The position numbers and the translations under genes were made by a program. From Strigamia acuminata (Eukaryota > Arthropoda > Chilopoda > Geophilomorpha > Linotaeniidae): a DNA stretch of 64,000 nucleotides. This document shows positions 53,489 through 63,130 of the stretch, one piece after another. The DNA is taken from positions 1 to 64,000 of the forward strand of contig OX442322.1 in assembly GCA_949358305.1 (NCBI GenBank), written 5' to 3'. The notes beneath the pieces are model-generated. The model had not been told where the DNA came from and did no database searches. It saw only the letters and a program-made list of their open reading frames with translations. Position 1 is the stretch's first letter. Each line of letters begins with the position of its first letter.

Positions 53489-56400
53489 TCACTTCCTCTT
53501 CTTAGCACACATGTCATAGTCGTGCTGCCAGGACGGCTTCTTTTTGTCTCTTTTCGATCTCCGCGGTGTAAAAGGAACGTCCACAGGGCCCGGCGCGATC
53601 GGAGCTATCTCCAGCTCCACCAGCACCGGAGCCGTCGCCGGCTCCATCCTCTCCTCCCCCGATGACTCGGACGTATCATCTTGCCCCTCACTCTCATCAC
53701 TTTCATCTCCCTCCCCTTCCTCCGTACGGCCACCTCCCACTCTCTCATCCTCCTCCTCATCCTCAGCATGACGCTCCAACCTCACCTCCTCCCTCGAACG
53801 CATCTTCTTAAAGAAAGATGAGTTTCGTATTATACTCTGTCCTCTCCTATCTGCCGTCACCTGCGATCCTGCCATCGACGTCACCACGAATGGATCCGGG
53901 TCATACGGCGTGGTTAATTTGTTAATTTTCCTCCTTTTCAACAATACCACATCGCCCACCACCAGCTCGTGTCCTCGCGTGTGTCTCCTTCCGTCAGCCA
54001 ACCTTTTCATTTCCGCTTTCTTGTTACTGTCTCTCCGTCTCATCACCTCATCATCCAATTTTGCGAACTGCTGTGGTAGTCTCGTTTTGATTGGCCGACC
54101 ATACAACGCATCGGCCGGCGGGACCCCCGTCGTGGTATGAGGAGTTGCCCTGTAATTCATTAAAAATTCGTATACTTCCTCGTACCATTTGCGCTCCTCT
54201 GTAACCGCTGTCAGAATGGCCTTATTAAGCGTTTTCATTAGGCGTTCCACTTCTCCGTTCGCCTCGGGCCAAAGCGGCGTGACCCGATGGTGTCGCACGC
54301 CCATCTCGCCCAAGAAATCCGCGAACTCATTAGACGAAAACGGCGGCCCGTTGTCGGACTTCACGACCTCCGGGATGCCCAACTCCGAGAAACGCTTCCT
54401 AAGTATCGCCACTACATTCCGCGCCCCCGTCGACGACACGCCGTCAACGAAGGGGAACCGCGAATACTCGTCAACCACGACGAACAGTATTTTTCCGTCG
54501 GGAAACGGTCCCAAGAAATCGACTGCTATCTTTTGCCATGGGCGATCCGGCAGCTCAGACATCTCGAGCGGGGTCCTCGCCTTCACCGGCACGCTTGCTT
54601 GGCAAGGAATGCAGCCCGCAACGAGCTTCTCCACCTGAGCATCCAGGCCCGGATACCAGACTTTCTGGCGCAATAACATCTTGGTTTTCACCACGCCCTG
54701 ATGCCCCCGATGCGCAATTTTCACTACTTCGTCCCTCAATGACGTCGGCACCACAATTCGGTCGCCCCGGAGAATAATCCCGTCCTCAGCAATCGTAAAC
54801 TCGTCACGCAACATTCTGAAAGATTTTAAACAGTCATCCTTCCATAATTTTTCTGACTCACCACCGTCCTGTCTTAAAGCTCGCTGTAGCATTTTCAAGC
54901 TGGCGTCCTCTTGCGTACACTCTGCTATTCTCGCCCGTGTTAATGACTTGGGCACTCGTGTCCTAACCACAAAATTAATGTAATTTTCCAAAGTCCTCGA
55001 CATCACGCCATCACTCTTCCCTTCGCTGCCCGCATGGCGCGACATGTAATCGCTGGGGTTGGAGCTGCCCTTTGTAAATTTTACCTCGAATACGTACTGT
55101 TGTATTCGCAAGCAGAGTCTCTCTATTCTAGCTGAGGGCCGAGCTTTCCTGTTGCCAAATATGCTTATCAGCGGTTTGTGATCTGTAAATAGAAGGAAAT
55201 TCACCCCGTACAAGTACAAGTAAAAATGTTCAATGGCCCAAACGGCCGCCAAAGTTTCACGCTCGATTTGCGAGTATCTGCTCTCCACATCGGTTAATGC
55301 TCGGCTGGCGTATGCTACAACTCGCGGCTCAATCTCACCACTCCTAACTTGAGCCAAAATGGCACCCAGTCCATTCGGCCCCGCGTCCACCGTCACGTGT
55401 GTCACCGCCGCCGGATCATGGTACGCTAAAACGTTCTTATTTCCCAGCTGTTTTTTTATGCTGGTCCATGCCTTTTGGTGCTTCTCCTCCCATTGGAATC
55501 TCCCATTCGAACGCTTAGTTAAGTCTCTCAACGGCTTCAAAGTCTCCGCCATATTCTCAATAAAACGTGCGCAGTACACCACCATGCCCAATAAACTCTT
55601 TACCTCCGTCACCGATTTTGGGATCCCCATCTTTTCTATCGCCTCCACCTTTCGCGGGTCAATTGCCACACCGGCCGCCGAAAACACATGGCCAAAAAAA
55701 ACGATCTCGTCCCGGCGAATCTCACATTTGTCCTCATTTAGGGTCAAACCCCTTTCTTCTAGCCGCCGCAAAACAGCGTGAATCGCCGCATCATGTGCTT
55801 CCACCGTCTTGCCTACAATGAATATATCATCGACAATATTAATGCAGTTCGAAAGCCCCTCGATTACTTGTCGAATGGTATCCTGAAATAACTCAGAGGC
55901 CGAATTAATGCCAAACAATAGCCTTTTAAACCGAAATAGGCCCACATGAGTCGCGAAAACAGTATACTTCCGCGACTCCTCGTCGAGTTCGACCTGGTTG
56001 AATCCATGGTTTAAATCCAGCTTGGAAAAATATCTTGCCCCTTCTGCAAGTGCCACGACGTCTTCCAATCGAGGTGAGGTATGGCGTACTCTTTTGATGG
56101 CCTTATTAACTTCTCTTGCGTCGACGCACATACGTATGGCGTTGGGGTCCGGATCTTTTGGTTTGTCGACGCAATGGATCGGCGAGACCCAGGGCGTCGG
56201 GCCCATCCCCTCGTCGATCCGTTCGATCACATCCATACGCAGCAGTCTTTCGAGTTCGTTTTCAACCTTCTTCCTTAACCGAAACGGCAGCGGGCGGTAG
56301 CGTTGGGCAACTGGAGCCACTTCCTCATCTACATGCAAATGAATCTGATAGTTTATTAGCTTACCGACCCCTCGAAACAGCTTCGGGTACTGTCGTTTAA

Positions 56401-57709
56401 TTTCCTCCTCGATCGTCGACCTTTCCACGTTATTTACTATTTCCACAATCCCTAACTGCTTTGCCGTGTCGTAGTTCAATAACGATGCGCCCGGGCGGTC
56501 CACCACATACGCCGTTACACACATTTGTTGTCCCTCATAATGGAGCGTCAGCTCCGTACGCCCCAAAAGCGGCAGTGGCTCCTCCGCCCCGTACGGCAGT
56601 AACTTGGCGCGACTTCCTACTAATGTCGGTTTTCGCTGCATGGCCCGGTAGTCCTCCCTGCCCAAAATGTTCACGGACGTCCCGGAATCGACAATAAATC
56701 TTGTGCACTTACTCTCCTCACCTATCGTTAAACGCACTTCCGGCATCTTTGATTTTCCTCTCTTCCGCTCCGCACACATTCCAATCACGAATAGTTCCTC
56801 ATCATCGCTCTCTTCGTTGCAAATACGACCCACGATGTTTGTTTTCTTATCGGCGCCTCCCCCGTCGCTCCTCTTTCCACGACAAAATCGCACGAAATGT
56901 CCCACCTTTCCACATCCCCGACACGTCACGCTCCTCGCCGGGCATTCCTGTGGGGGCGCGTGTGGCCACGCGCGCCCGCAATTGAAACACTTCCTATTAT
57001 TGAAATTTCTGAGCCCACCTGATCCGCTCTGCGTTGTTGTCACCGTTGGCTCACTCCGCCGAGTTTCCACATTACTATTGGCCCTTTTCCTCGCCTCGGT
57101 CGGCGCTCGGACCCAGTTGACATCACCTGTTATTTCCTTCTCACCTCCTTCCATTTGCTTTGCCTGGTACTCCGACGCCTCGTAACCTCGGCCTAAATCT
57201 AACAATTGTTTTAAAGTCAACGAATCGTCTCGCAGTCCTTGTCGTCGCAACCGATTCATGTTTGTGCCCAAAATCAGCTGGGACTTTATCTCCCGGTCAT
57301 CATCATGGAACTCACAACCCACTGCTAGCTGTCGGAGCCGCATTTGGTATTTGTCTAGGGATTCTGTCGCCTCCTGGCGAGATACACGAAAAGTATATAT
57401 ACAAAACTGCATGTTCTTACCCGGAGCGAAATATTTCGTCAGCGCCTCCTTAACCGAGTCAAAATTCCTATCCTCTTCCTCTATCGCGAGCGTCTCGTAC
57501 ACAGAGAAAACCTCTTCACCTGCTTGATGTAGGAGCGTCGCCATTTTCCTCCCGTCGTCCTTAATTCCAGCCGCGACCAAAAACATTTCGAGTCTACTCA
57601 GCCATCTCTTCCACCTCTGGGCCTGTGTGGTTGCTTCGCCATGCACGTCGAACGGCGGAATCCCTGCTGTGCGTAGAAAACCTGCCACGCCTCCCGTTTC
57701 GTCCGCCAT
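53489..57709 (-). CDS. gag-pol: Gypsy-C Gag-Pol polyprotein
   Basis: 1406 codons from ATG at 57709, in one frame without a gag stop. Gag: capsid region (TQAQRWKRWLSRLEMFLVAA) then two zinc knuckles (CFNCGRAWPHAPPQEC, with long spacing, and CRGCGKVGHFVRFC). Protease FIVDSGTSVNILG. RT: IRMCVDAREVNKAI, FSKLDLNHGFNQVEL and NCINIVDDIFIVGK; Ile-Val-Asp-Asp replaces Tyr-x-Asp-Asp, a form I recall from the K02A2.6-like group. RNase H: HVTVDAGPNGLGAIL and LLFTDHKPL. Integrase: HRGHQGVVKTKMLLRQKVWY to CIPCQA, then AVDFLGPF, KSDNGPPFSS and NGEVERLMK with normal D35E spacing. The C-terminus is acidic, ending RSKRDKKKPSWQHDYD. No disabling change seen. Confidence 0.95.
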   Translation of the reverse strand: MADETGGVAGFLRTAGIPPFDVHGEATTQAQRWKRWLSRLEMFLVAAGIKDDGRKMATLLHQAGEEVFSVYETLAIEEEDRNFDSVKEALTKYFAPGKNMQFCIYTFRVSRQEATESLDKYQMRLRQLAVGCEFHDDDREIKSQLILGTNMNRLRRQGLRDDSLTLKQLLDLGRGYEASEYQAKQMEGGEKEITGDVNWVRAPTEARKRANSNVETRRSEPTVTTTQSGSGGLRNFNNRKCFNCGRAWPHAPPQECPARSVTCRGCGKVGHFVRFCRGKRSDGGGADKKTNIVGRICNEESDDEELFVIGMCAERKRGKSKMPEVRLTIGEESKCTRFIVDSGTSVNILGREDYRAMQRKPTLVGSRAKLLPYGAEEPLPLLGRTELTLHYEGQQMCVTAYVVDRPGASLLNYDTAKQLGIVEIVNNVERSTIEEEIKRQYPKLFRGVGKLINYQIHLHVDEEVAPVAQRYRPLPFRLRKKVENELERLLRMDVIERIDEGMGPTPWVSPIHCVDKPKDPDPNAIRMCVDAREVNKAIKRVRHTSPRLEDVVALAEGARYFSKLDLNHGFNQVELDEESRKYTVFATHVGLFRFKRLLFGINSASELFQDTIRQVIEGLSNCINIVDDIFIVGKTVEAHDAAIHAVLRRLEERGLTLNEDKCEIRRDEIVFFGHVFSAAGVAIDPRKVEAIEKMGIPKSVTEVKSLLGMVVYCARFIENMAETLKPLRDLTKRSNGRFQWEEKHQKAWTSIKKQLGNKNVLAYHDPAAVTHVTVDAGPNGLGAILAQVRSGEIEPRVVAYASRALTDVESRYSQIERETLAAVWAIEHFYLYLYGVNFLLFTDHKPLISIFGNRKARPSARIERLCLRIQQYVFEVKFTKGSSNPSDYMSRHAGSEGKSDGVMSRTLENYINFVVRTRVPKSLTRARIAECTQEDASLKMLQRALRQDGGESEKLWKDDCLKSFRMLRDEFTIAEDGIILRGDRIVVPTSLRDEVVKIAHRGHQGVVKTKMLLRQKVWYPGLDAQVEKLVAGCIPCQASVPVKARTPLEMSELPDRPWQKIAVDFLGPFPDGKILFVVVDEYSRFPFVDGVSSTGARNVVAILRKRFSELGIPEVVKSDNGPPFSSNEFADFLGEMGVRHHRVTPLWPEANGEVERLMKTLNKAILTAVTEERKWYEEVYEFLMNYRATPHTTTGVPPADALYGRPIKTRLPQQFAKLDDEVMRRRDSNKKAEMKRLADGRRHTRGHELVVGDVVLLKRRKINKLTTPYDPDPFVVTSMAGSQVTADRRGQSIIRNSSFFKKMRSREEVRLERHAEDEEEDERVGGGRTEEGEGDESDESEGQDDTSESSGEERMEPATAPVLVELEIAPIAPGPVDVPFTPRRSKRDKKKPSWQHDYDMCAKKRK

Positions 57710-57827
57710 GACAGCGTCGCTCACAACACACAACGCAAAGTCACAAAATCCAAGATAAACTGTCCATTCACAATAAATTGTTCATTCGTACCCGTATATC
57801 ACGCACAAAGTCCAATAAATAAATTTC

Positions 57828-57838
57828 CCTCGTCGCCA
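57828..57838 (-). promoter_or_regulatory. Primer binding site of Gypsy-C (tRNA-Ser-like)
   Basis: Plus strand CCTCGTCGCCA one base from the LTR, matching the 3' end of tRNA-Ser(GCU) with CCA over 11 nt (tRNA from memory). Confidence 0.65.
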
Positions 57839-57839
57839 A

Positions 57840-57972
57840 TGTAAAATACTGAAATAAGGGAGACATCCACACCCGTTCAATGCTAGTTAGCAAGTGAGTT
57901 TTATTACACTTAACGGCCTTCACACGGCCTTGAACATCGCGCCCTCTAGTGGCGCATTTACACAATACTACA
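57840..57972 (-). repeat. 5' LTR of Gypsy-C (133 bp)
   Basis: Same sequence as 53255-53387. CTCF-like motif at 57939-57952. Confidence 0.95.
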
Positions 57973-59211
57973 CGGATGTTCTTTTGCTTGCTTGTCATTC
58001 TCCGCGGATGGAAGGACGCACACCTCGACGTAAAGTGTGCCTACCTTTATGGCAAGCTCGAGCACAAGGTATATATGCGGATTCCGGCAGGTGCGACTTG
58101 CACACACCCGAACAACGTTTGGCTTCTGATAAAATCCCTCTACGGCCTCCATCAATCCGGAAGGCAATGGTTCGAGAAGCTAGACGAAACTCTTCGAGCG
58201 CTCGGATTTCGAAGACTGCCCGGATGCAATTGTGTTTATTCTTTTGGGACTTCAGCGTTGATGCTGGTCTACGTGGACGACATCGTTCTTTTCTACGCTA
58301 ACGACACCGTCCTCGATCGACTCATCGTTTTGATCAGCACCAAGTTTCAAATCGTCAACTTGGGTCCCATCACGAAATTGCTCGGCGTTGAATTTATCCG
58401 AGAGGCTGGCAAGACTTTCATTAGCCAGCGGATGTACATCTCGAAGATCGTTAAAAAGTTCGGAACCGTCGCAAATAACCTCGTCAAGGTCCCTGTTACT
58501 CCGGGAACAACGCTCACTCGGGGACCGACCGAGAACTTGATCGATTTCCCGTATAGATCGCTCATTGGATCGCTATTGTTTTTAGCGTCGCGAACACGTC
58601 CCGATATCTTATTTTCCGTGATTTACCTGTCGCAGTTCAACACGTGTTATACTCAGGCACACATCAAAGCCCTACTCCAGGTACTTCAGTATGTCTCGAA
58701 CACCATTGATTATTGTATCGAATTATCGGGATGTGGATCAGGACAACTGTGGGGATACACAGACGCATCGTGGGCATCGGATACCGCTACATCGCTTAGT
58801 TTCGGAGGCTTCATTTGCTACATCGGACAAACGCCAATTGGATGGACCTGCCGAAAACAGACCACCGTGGCTTGCTCAACAATGGAAGCCGAGTTCCTCG
58901 CTCTTGTTGATGCAGTTAAAGAATTTTATTGGCTCCGACATGTTTACTCCGAATGTCCGATGTTAGATCCGATTTCTCGTCCCGTTATCTACTCCGACGC
59001 GCTTGCTGCTATCCAATTCACCGCAAACGATATCGAGAACAGCAAGACGAAACACATCCGCGTCAAGTTCCATTGGCTTCGGGAGTGGTACACGGCGGGA
59101 CAGTTTGAACTTCGGAAAGTGCCCGGCGATCTGAACGTCGCCGATATATTTACAAAGTGGCTCGGCTCGGAAAAACTTCGTTCACTCATCTCGAGAATCT
59201 TCCGGCCTTGA
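57973..59211 (+). CDS. gag-pol: Copia-1 Gag-Pol, second part (RT and RNase H)
   Basis: Resumes the RT after the second CGGAT copy: AHLDVKCAYLYGKLEHKVYM, LVYVDDIVLFYAND (YVDD near residue 1332 of the uninterrupted frame), then LASRTRPDILFSV, and RNase H LWGYTDASWASDTATSLSFG, CSTMEAEFLALVD and SKTKHIRVKFHWLREW. Stop after SLISRIFRP. Frame is intact. No ATG of its own is expected to be used. Confidence 0.94.
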   Translation, partial: RMFFCLLVILRGWKDAHLDVKCAYLYGKLEHKVYMRIPAGATCTHPNNVWLLIKSLYGLHQSGRQWFEKLDETLRALGFRRLPGCNCVYSFGTSALMLVYVDDIVLFYANDTVLDRLIVLISTKFQIVNLGPITKLLGVEFIREAGKTFISQRMYISKIVKKFGTVANNLVKVPVTPGTTLTRGPTENLIDFPYRSLIGSLLFLASRTRPDILFSVIYLSQFNTCYTQAHIKALLQVLQYVSNTIDYCIELSGCGSGQLWGYTDASWASDTATSLSFGGFICYIGQTPIGWTCRKQTTVACSTMEAEFLALVDAVKEFYWLRHVYSECPMLDPISRPVIYSDALAAIQFTANDIENSKTKHIRVKFHWLREWYTAGQFELRKVPGDLNVADIFTKWLGSEKLRSLISRIFRP

Positions 59212-59416
59212 GTACTTTTGACATTCCTAGTTTAGTTTACCCGACATCGAGGATCATCGAGTTCCAGTGGGAATATTCGGGCTTCCGTAGAGTTCTTCAA
59301 TGACAGTACCCGGCTCGGTGATTCGAACTTTATCTTTTGTCTTTTCTGATAACACACTGTAATTCCAGTACCCGTTCTTTATTTCCCCCGAATTTATTTA
59401 CATCGAAGGGGGGATT

Positions 59417-59967
59417 TGTTGGTCTGCTGACCATTTTTAGTATGTCGATGCAAATAGATCCGATATATTTCATTATCTTTTCAATTTTTTTATTAGCCAA
59501 TTGCTGTATTTACTTATCTTCGAGTCATTTATTGCATTTTCGGTTATTTAATGCTATTGTCATATTTTATAGCATGTGGCACCATGCTTCTTGTATCCCA
59601 TTTACTTTATTTCGATTTATTCTCCAAATTGTATTATTCAATTCCGACACTAGGTGTCGCTTCTCACTTGAGTCACATCCAAGATGGCTGCTGCCATGAT
59701 TGAGCAGTGCCAAGCTGTTTTCTACTTTGTTTTGGACTCATTTCGTAATGTATTTTCGATTAAATCTTTTTATGTTTTTATTTAAACATTTGTCTTATGT
59801 TTCACACGGCATATAAGTGTAATTACACGGCCGTTATTTACTGCATAGCGAATTCGCGAGTATTCTGCGAGTCGCGAAATTCGCGAGTATTCTGCGAGCC
59901 GTGTTTCGACTCTGTTTTTCGTTTTTCACTCGATATTTCGAGTTATTTCCAGTCCTCCTCTGCTACA
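59417..59967 (+). repeat. 3' LTR of Copia-1
   Basis: 551 bp, preceded by TCGAAGGGGGGATT (59403-59416). CTCF-like motif at 59647-59660. Followed by GTTGG. Confidence 0.95.
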
Positions 59968-61452
59968 GTTGGAGGAGACGGGCAAGCGGAAATCGGTCAT
60001 ATTGTCAGCCGACTTCGTCTTAGCCTTGTTGGAAGGCTTGGGCAATGCGGGAAAGTCTTCTTCCTTCGTCACTAGAGTGGTCGGTGTCAGAGTCGGAGGC
60101 AACGATGAAACGGGTGGAGAACTCGAAACATTAGTCGGAGCGGCGAATGGCGAGATAAGCCCATCCACGAAATAAAGTCCAGACTTCTGTTTCGCCCGAA
60201 GAACACTTAGTTTGATGTCCGTTTCATACGTATGCAATTCCGAGTTGTGAATGTGGATGTGATGTCCGCATTTATCAATCCGAGAAACCGAGATTAAGTT
60301 GGCGCCGAAGTCAGGTGCGAATAAGACGTCGCGTAGCATTACGGTGCATTCGCAGCCATCGATGAGCGACTTGACCGGAACGTCACCTTTGCCTGTGACC
60401 TTCGAACTGCCTTGTCCTAACTCGATGTTAAACGGGACAACGGAAACAAAGTTCGTGAACCGCGCTTGAACGTGCGAGACGTGGTCTGTTGCGCTACAAT
60501 CAACGATCCACTCGTGGCATTGGAGGAAATGTACAGTCGGTGCTGTAACAACTGGTGGCGCAGACAAGAGGTACGCAGCATCACGTCTCGGGCGGGAAAT
60601 TTCACGGCTTTGACCACCGGGTTGCTGAGAATTGGTTCCCTTCCGTCGTCGGTTTTTGCTGCGAGATTGACCTTGTAGTGCAGCTGCCGGTTGCTGTTCC
60701 TTCGATTGTCGGCGCGGAAGAAGGCATTTGTTCGCGTAGTGGCCCATCTGATCGCAATTGAAACAACGAATTTGCGATAGTGGACGAGGATTGCGAGATT
60801 GACTGCGGTTGCGATTGTCCGCAGCGAATGCCGACGTCTTCTTCGTATTGTGATCGGATTTCGACTTCAAACGAAGGTATTCCGACAAGAGCTGTTCGGA
60901 GACTTTGGCCGGGGTAAAATTCGCCAACGGCCAATGGTAAATGGAGAACGTTGCCTGGTCGTAATCCGCCGGAAGAAAATCGAGGTACTGGTAGGCCTGA
61001 TGTCGAGGGAGAATGTCCTCTCCGATGTCCTTCAATTGACGAACCATCAGGTCTACACGCCCCAGGAAATCGGGCATCTCCTCGTTCGGCTCCAGTTTCA
61101 ATTGCAAGAACTGTCGGCGCATAGCTGCCTGACGGGCGAGTGAACTGGGGGCGTAGATCTTGGCGAGCATGTCCCATTGTTCCTTCGGTGTCTCGCAGCC
61201 ATCGAGTGCCGACTGTTTGGCTTCGGATACAAAACAATAAATGGTTCCTAGGGCTCGTTCCTTGCGACGTTGATATTTGCGTTTCTCCTTGTCATCCGCC
61301 GTCTTCAGGAAATCCTCCTCGCCGTCTTCTGTGACGTGATGCCACAGGCCTTCACTTTTGAGCAACATCTTAACTGTTCGTTGCCATTGTTCGTAGTTGC
61401 CGGTCGTCAGGACCGGTACACGTCCCGACGTCGCTTCGGAAGCCTTTTGCAT
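59968..61452 (-). CDS. gag-pol: Copia-2 Gag and protease part
   Basis: ATG at 61452. Gag capsid region (NYEQWQRTVKMLLKSEGLWH), CCHC knuckle (CFNCDQMGHYANKC), then the protease site IVDCSATDHVS. Compared with Copia-1 (DCGAT), the Gly of the Asp-Ser/Thr-Gly triad is Ser here, so this protease is probably inactive. The frame runs to the Copia-1 insertion at 59968 and continues at 48100. Gag is about 45-55% similar by eye to Copia-1 Gag. Confidence 0.9.
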
Positions 61453-62161
61453 GATTGCGGAGGAAAAATCGTCGAAAAATTTCCGAAAATCGAAGCACAA
61501 TTGACGAAATCGAAGCACTTTTCACTCGAAGCACTCGAAGCACTACCGACGCACACACAAACATTGTTCGAAGCGGAAAGACCTCGACGGGGAGCCAATG
61601 CTAAAATTGGCTTGAAAACCTTAGACAAGTGTCCCCCTAACGTCCTTTATGACCACCTGGGGCCGCGGGAATGTTAGGTGGCGCAGGGCTCAGCCTTGTC
61701 TAAGAATACAGTGACGCTTGCCCAGATTTGGACGAAGGGCGCCAAGGATTCTAATTGACCCACACCAAAAAACTTGAAACTAACAAATAAATTCGAAATC
61801 TGAAATAAAAAGAAGGAGAAGTTGATGAATCTGTATGCACAGACGTCCCTGTGCACACCGCGCATAAAAATGCGGAATTCTTCAAAAGATCGCCGACCGA
61901 TTTCGAAAATCGGGAAAAAAAATCGCCGTCCGATTGTGAAAATCGGGAAAAACTTCTGAAAAAAAATTTTGCCGTACACCGGGGTACTAAGCGAGATGAA
62001 GTTCTATGTGGCCACACTGTACTCCGGGGTACAAAGTGTGTCGAGACATCGGAAATTCGGCGAAAAACTGGAAATAAACAAAAATTTCCGCACAAATCGC
62101 AAAAAAATCGCGAAATTTACGGAAAATTAGTGAAAAAACGAGGCACTGGTGTCTTTCCAGG
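61453..62161 (-). other. Copia-2 leader
   Basis: About 710 nt between primer site and ATG in element sense, GC-poor toward the LTR. No gene supported. Contains a repeated string of the form CGCCGNCCGATT with AAAATCGGGAAAAA near 61890-61955. Confidence 0.6.
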
Positions 62162-62173
62162 CCTCTGCTACCA
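62162..62173 (-). promoter_or_regulatory. Primer binding site of Copia-2 (initiator tRNA-Met)
   Basis: Element strand TGGTAGCAGAGG, two bases after the LTR; 12 nt match to initiator tRNA-Met, shorter than in Copia-1. Confidence 0.8.
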
Positions 62174-62175
62174 CT

Positions 62176-62732
62176 TGTAGCTCTGTGGCGCAATAAATGC
62201 ACGATAAATCGTGCTGGAAGCGTGAAAATAACGTGCTCACGGCAATGCATGAGCTGGAAAAATTGCCGTGATGCGTAAACGCGAGTTCGGGTCTGTATTG
62301 GGCCAGAAAACGCGTGTACCACACTTATAAAGACGTATGGGACATAAACTAATACTGATAATTAACCAAATACACTTTAATTCGAGAAAACTTACATAAT
62401 TGATCCAAAAACCATTGGAAAACATAGAGAAACACACTGGCTGTGTGCGCGGCCATTTGCAATGTGCCAGAGACATCTAGTGGCCGATATTATAAACAAT
62501 AATAATGAAAAACATAAGAACAAGATAGAGGATGCATGAAACCTAATGTATTGAGTACATTTAACCCGGTATCATGCATTCTCTTTACAAACAAGCATGA
62601 AAACACTAAATAAACACTGAATAACCCAGGAAAATGGAAACAATTACCGATAAATGATAAAATAAACATTTTAAAGCCATTTCACATCGAAAAACGATTT
62701 AATTAGGTGAAAAGCGGTTCCAAAGTCCAACA
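62176..62732 (-). repeat. 5' LTR of Copia-2
   Basis: 557 bp. Differences from the 3' LTR include GATGMGTAAAC, ACGTRTGGSAC and TTAACMAAAT. CTCF-like motif at 62470-62483. Confidence 0.95.
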
Positions 62733-63130
62733 AATACAGTGTCCTCCTCTTCCAACTCCGCAATTAAGTCTTGTGGGGTCATTGACCCATTGATCCCGTG
62801 GTGCATCCCTTGTTGTCTCTCCAGCCTGTTGATCAGGAAAGTTTTCACAGAACGAGATTGTCTCGTGGCTTCCCTGCCCAGCAGTATTGTGGCCTGACCA
62901 GCAGTGACCAAGAACCGCAACTTTACTTCTTCATCTCCTACCCTAACCGGTAGGTAGATCTTCCCAAGTGCGGGTCTCCTTTCGCCAAAATAACCAATCA
63001 ACGTAATGTTGGTCGGTTGTACAGGCCATGTCACATTGCTTAAGGTCATCCACTTCATTAAAGTATCTCTGGAGATCAACGAGTATCTTGAGCCAGTATC
63101 CACTGTTGCAACCACGGGGATCTTGCCAAG
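62733..63130 (-). pseudogene. pol: Gypsy-D protease part (right of the nested insertion)
   Basis: Aspartic protease with VATVDTGSRYSLISRDTL, then a flap-like VGDEEVKLRFLVTAGQATIL and LLGREATR. It is in the same frame as gag, separated only by TGA (63131-63133). The frame runs into the Copia-2 target site at 62733 and resumes at 44069 in the RT. Confidence 0.8.

Larger units (their letters stand above)
53255..57972 (-). mobile_element. Gypsy-C, complete and apparently intact LTR retrotransposon
   Basis: 4718 bp with two 133-bp LTRs (53255-53387 and 57840-57972), no difference seen. CGGAT flanks both sides (53250-53254 and 57973-57977). One long gag-pol frame with all catalytic motifs. This is the innermost and youngest member of the nest. 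Confidence 0.96.
48101..59967 (+). mobile_element. Copia-1, full-length but split by Gypsy-C
   Basis: Plus-strand Copia element in Copia-2. Two 551-bp LTRs (48101-48651 and 59417-59967) with no difference seen. GTTGG lies on both outer sides (48096-48100 and 59968-59972). About 7.1 kb without Gypsy-C. Identical LTRs and an otherwise open frame show it is young. Confidence 0.96.
44070..62732 (-). mobile_element. Copia-2, full-length but split by Copia-1
   Basis: Minus-strand Copia element in Gypsy-D. 557-bp LTRs (44070-44626 and 62176-62732) differ at about four positions. AATAC lies on both outer sides (44065-44069 and 62733-62737), a 5-bp target duplication. Its own length is about 6.8 kb; 11.9 kb of Copia-1 plus Gypsy-C is inserted at 48101-59967. 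Confidence 0.95.
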
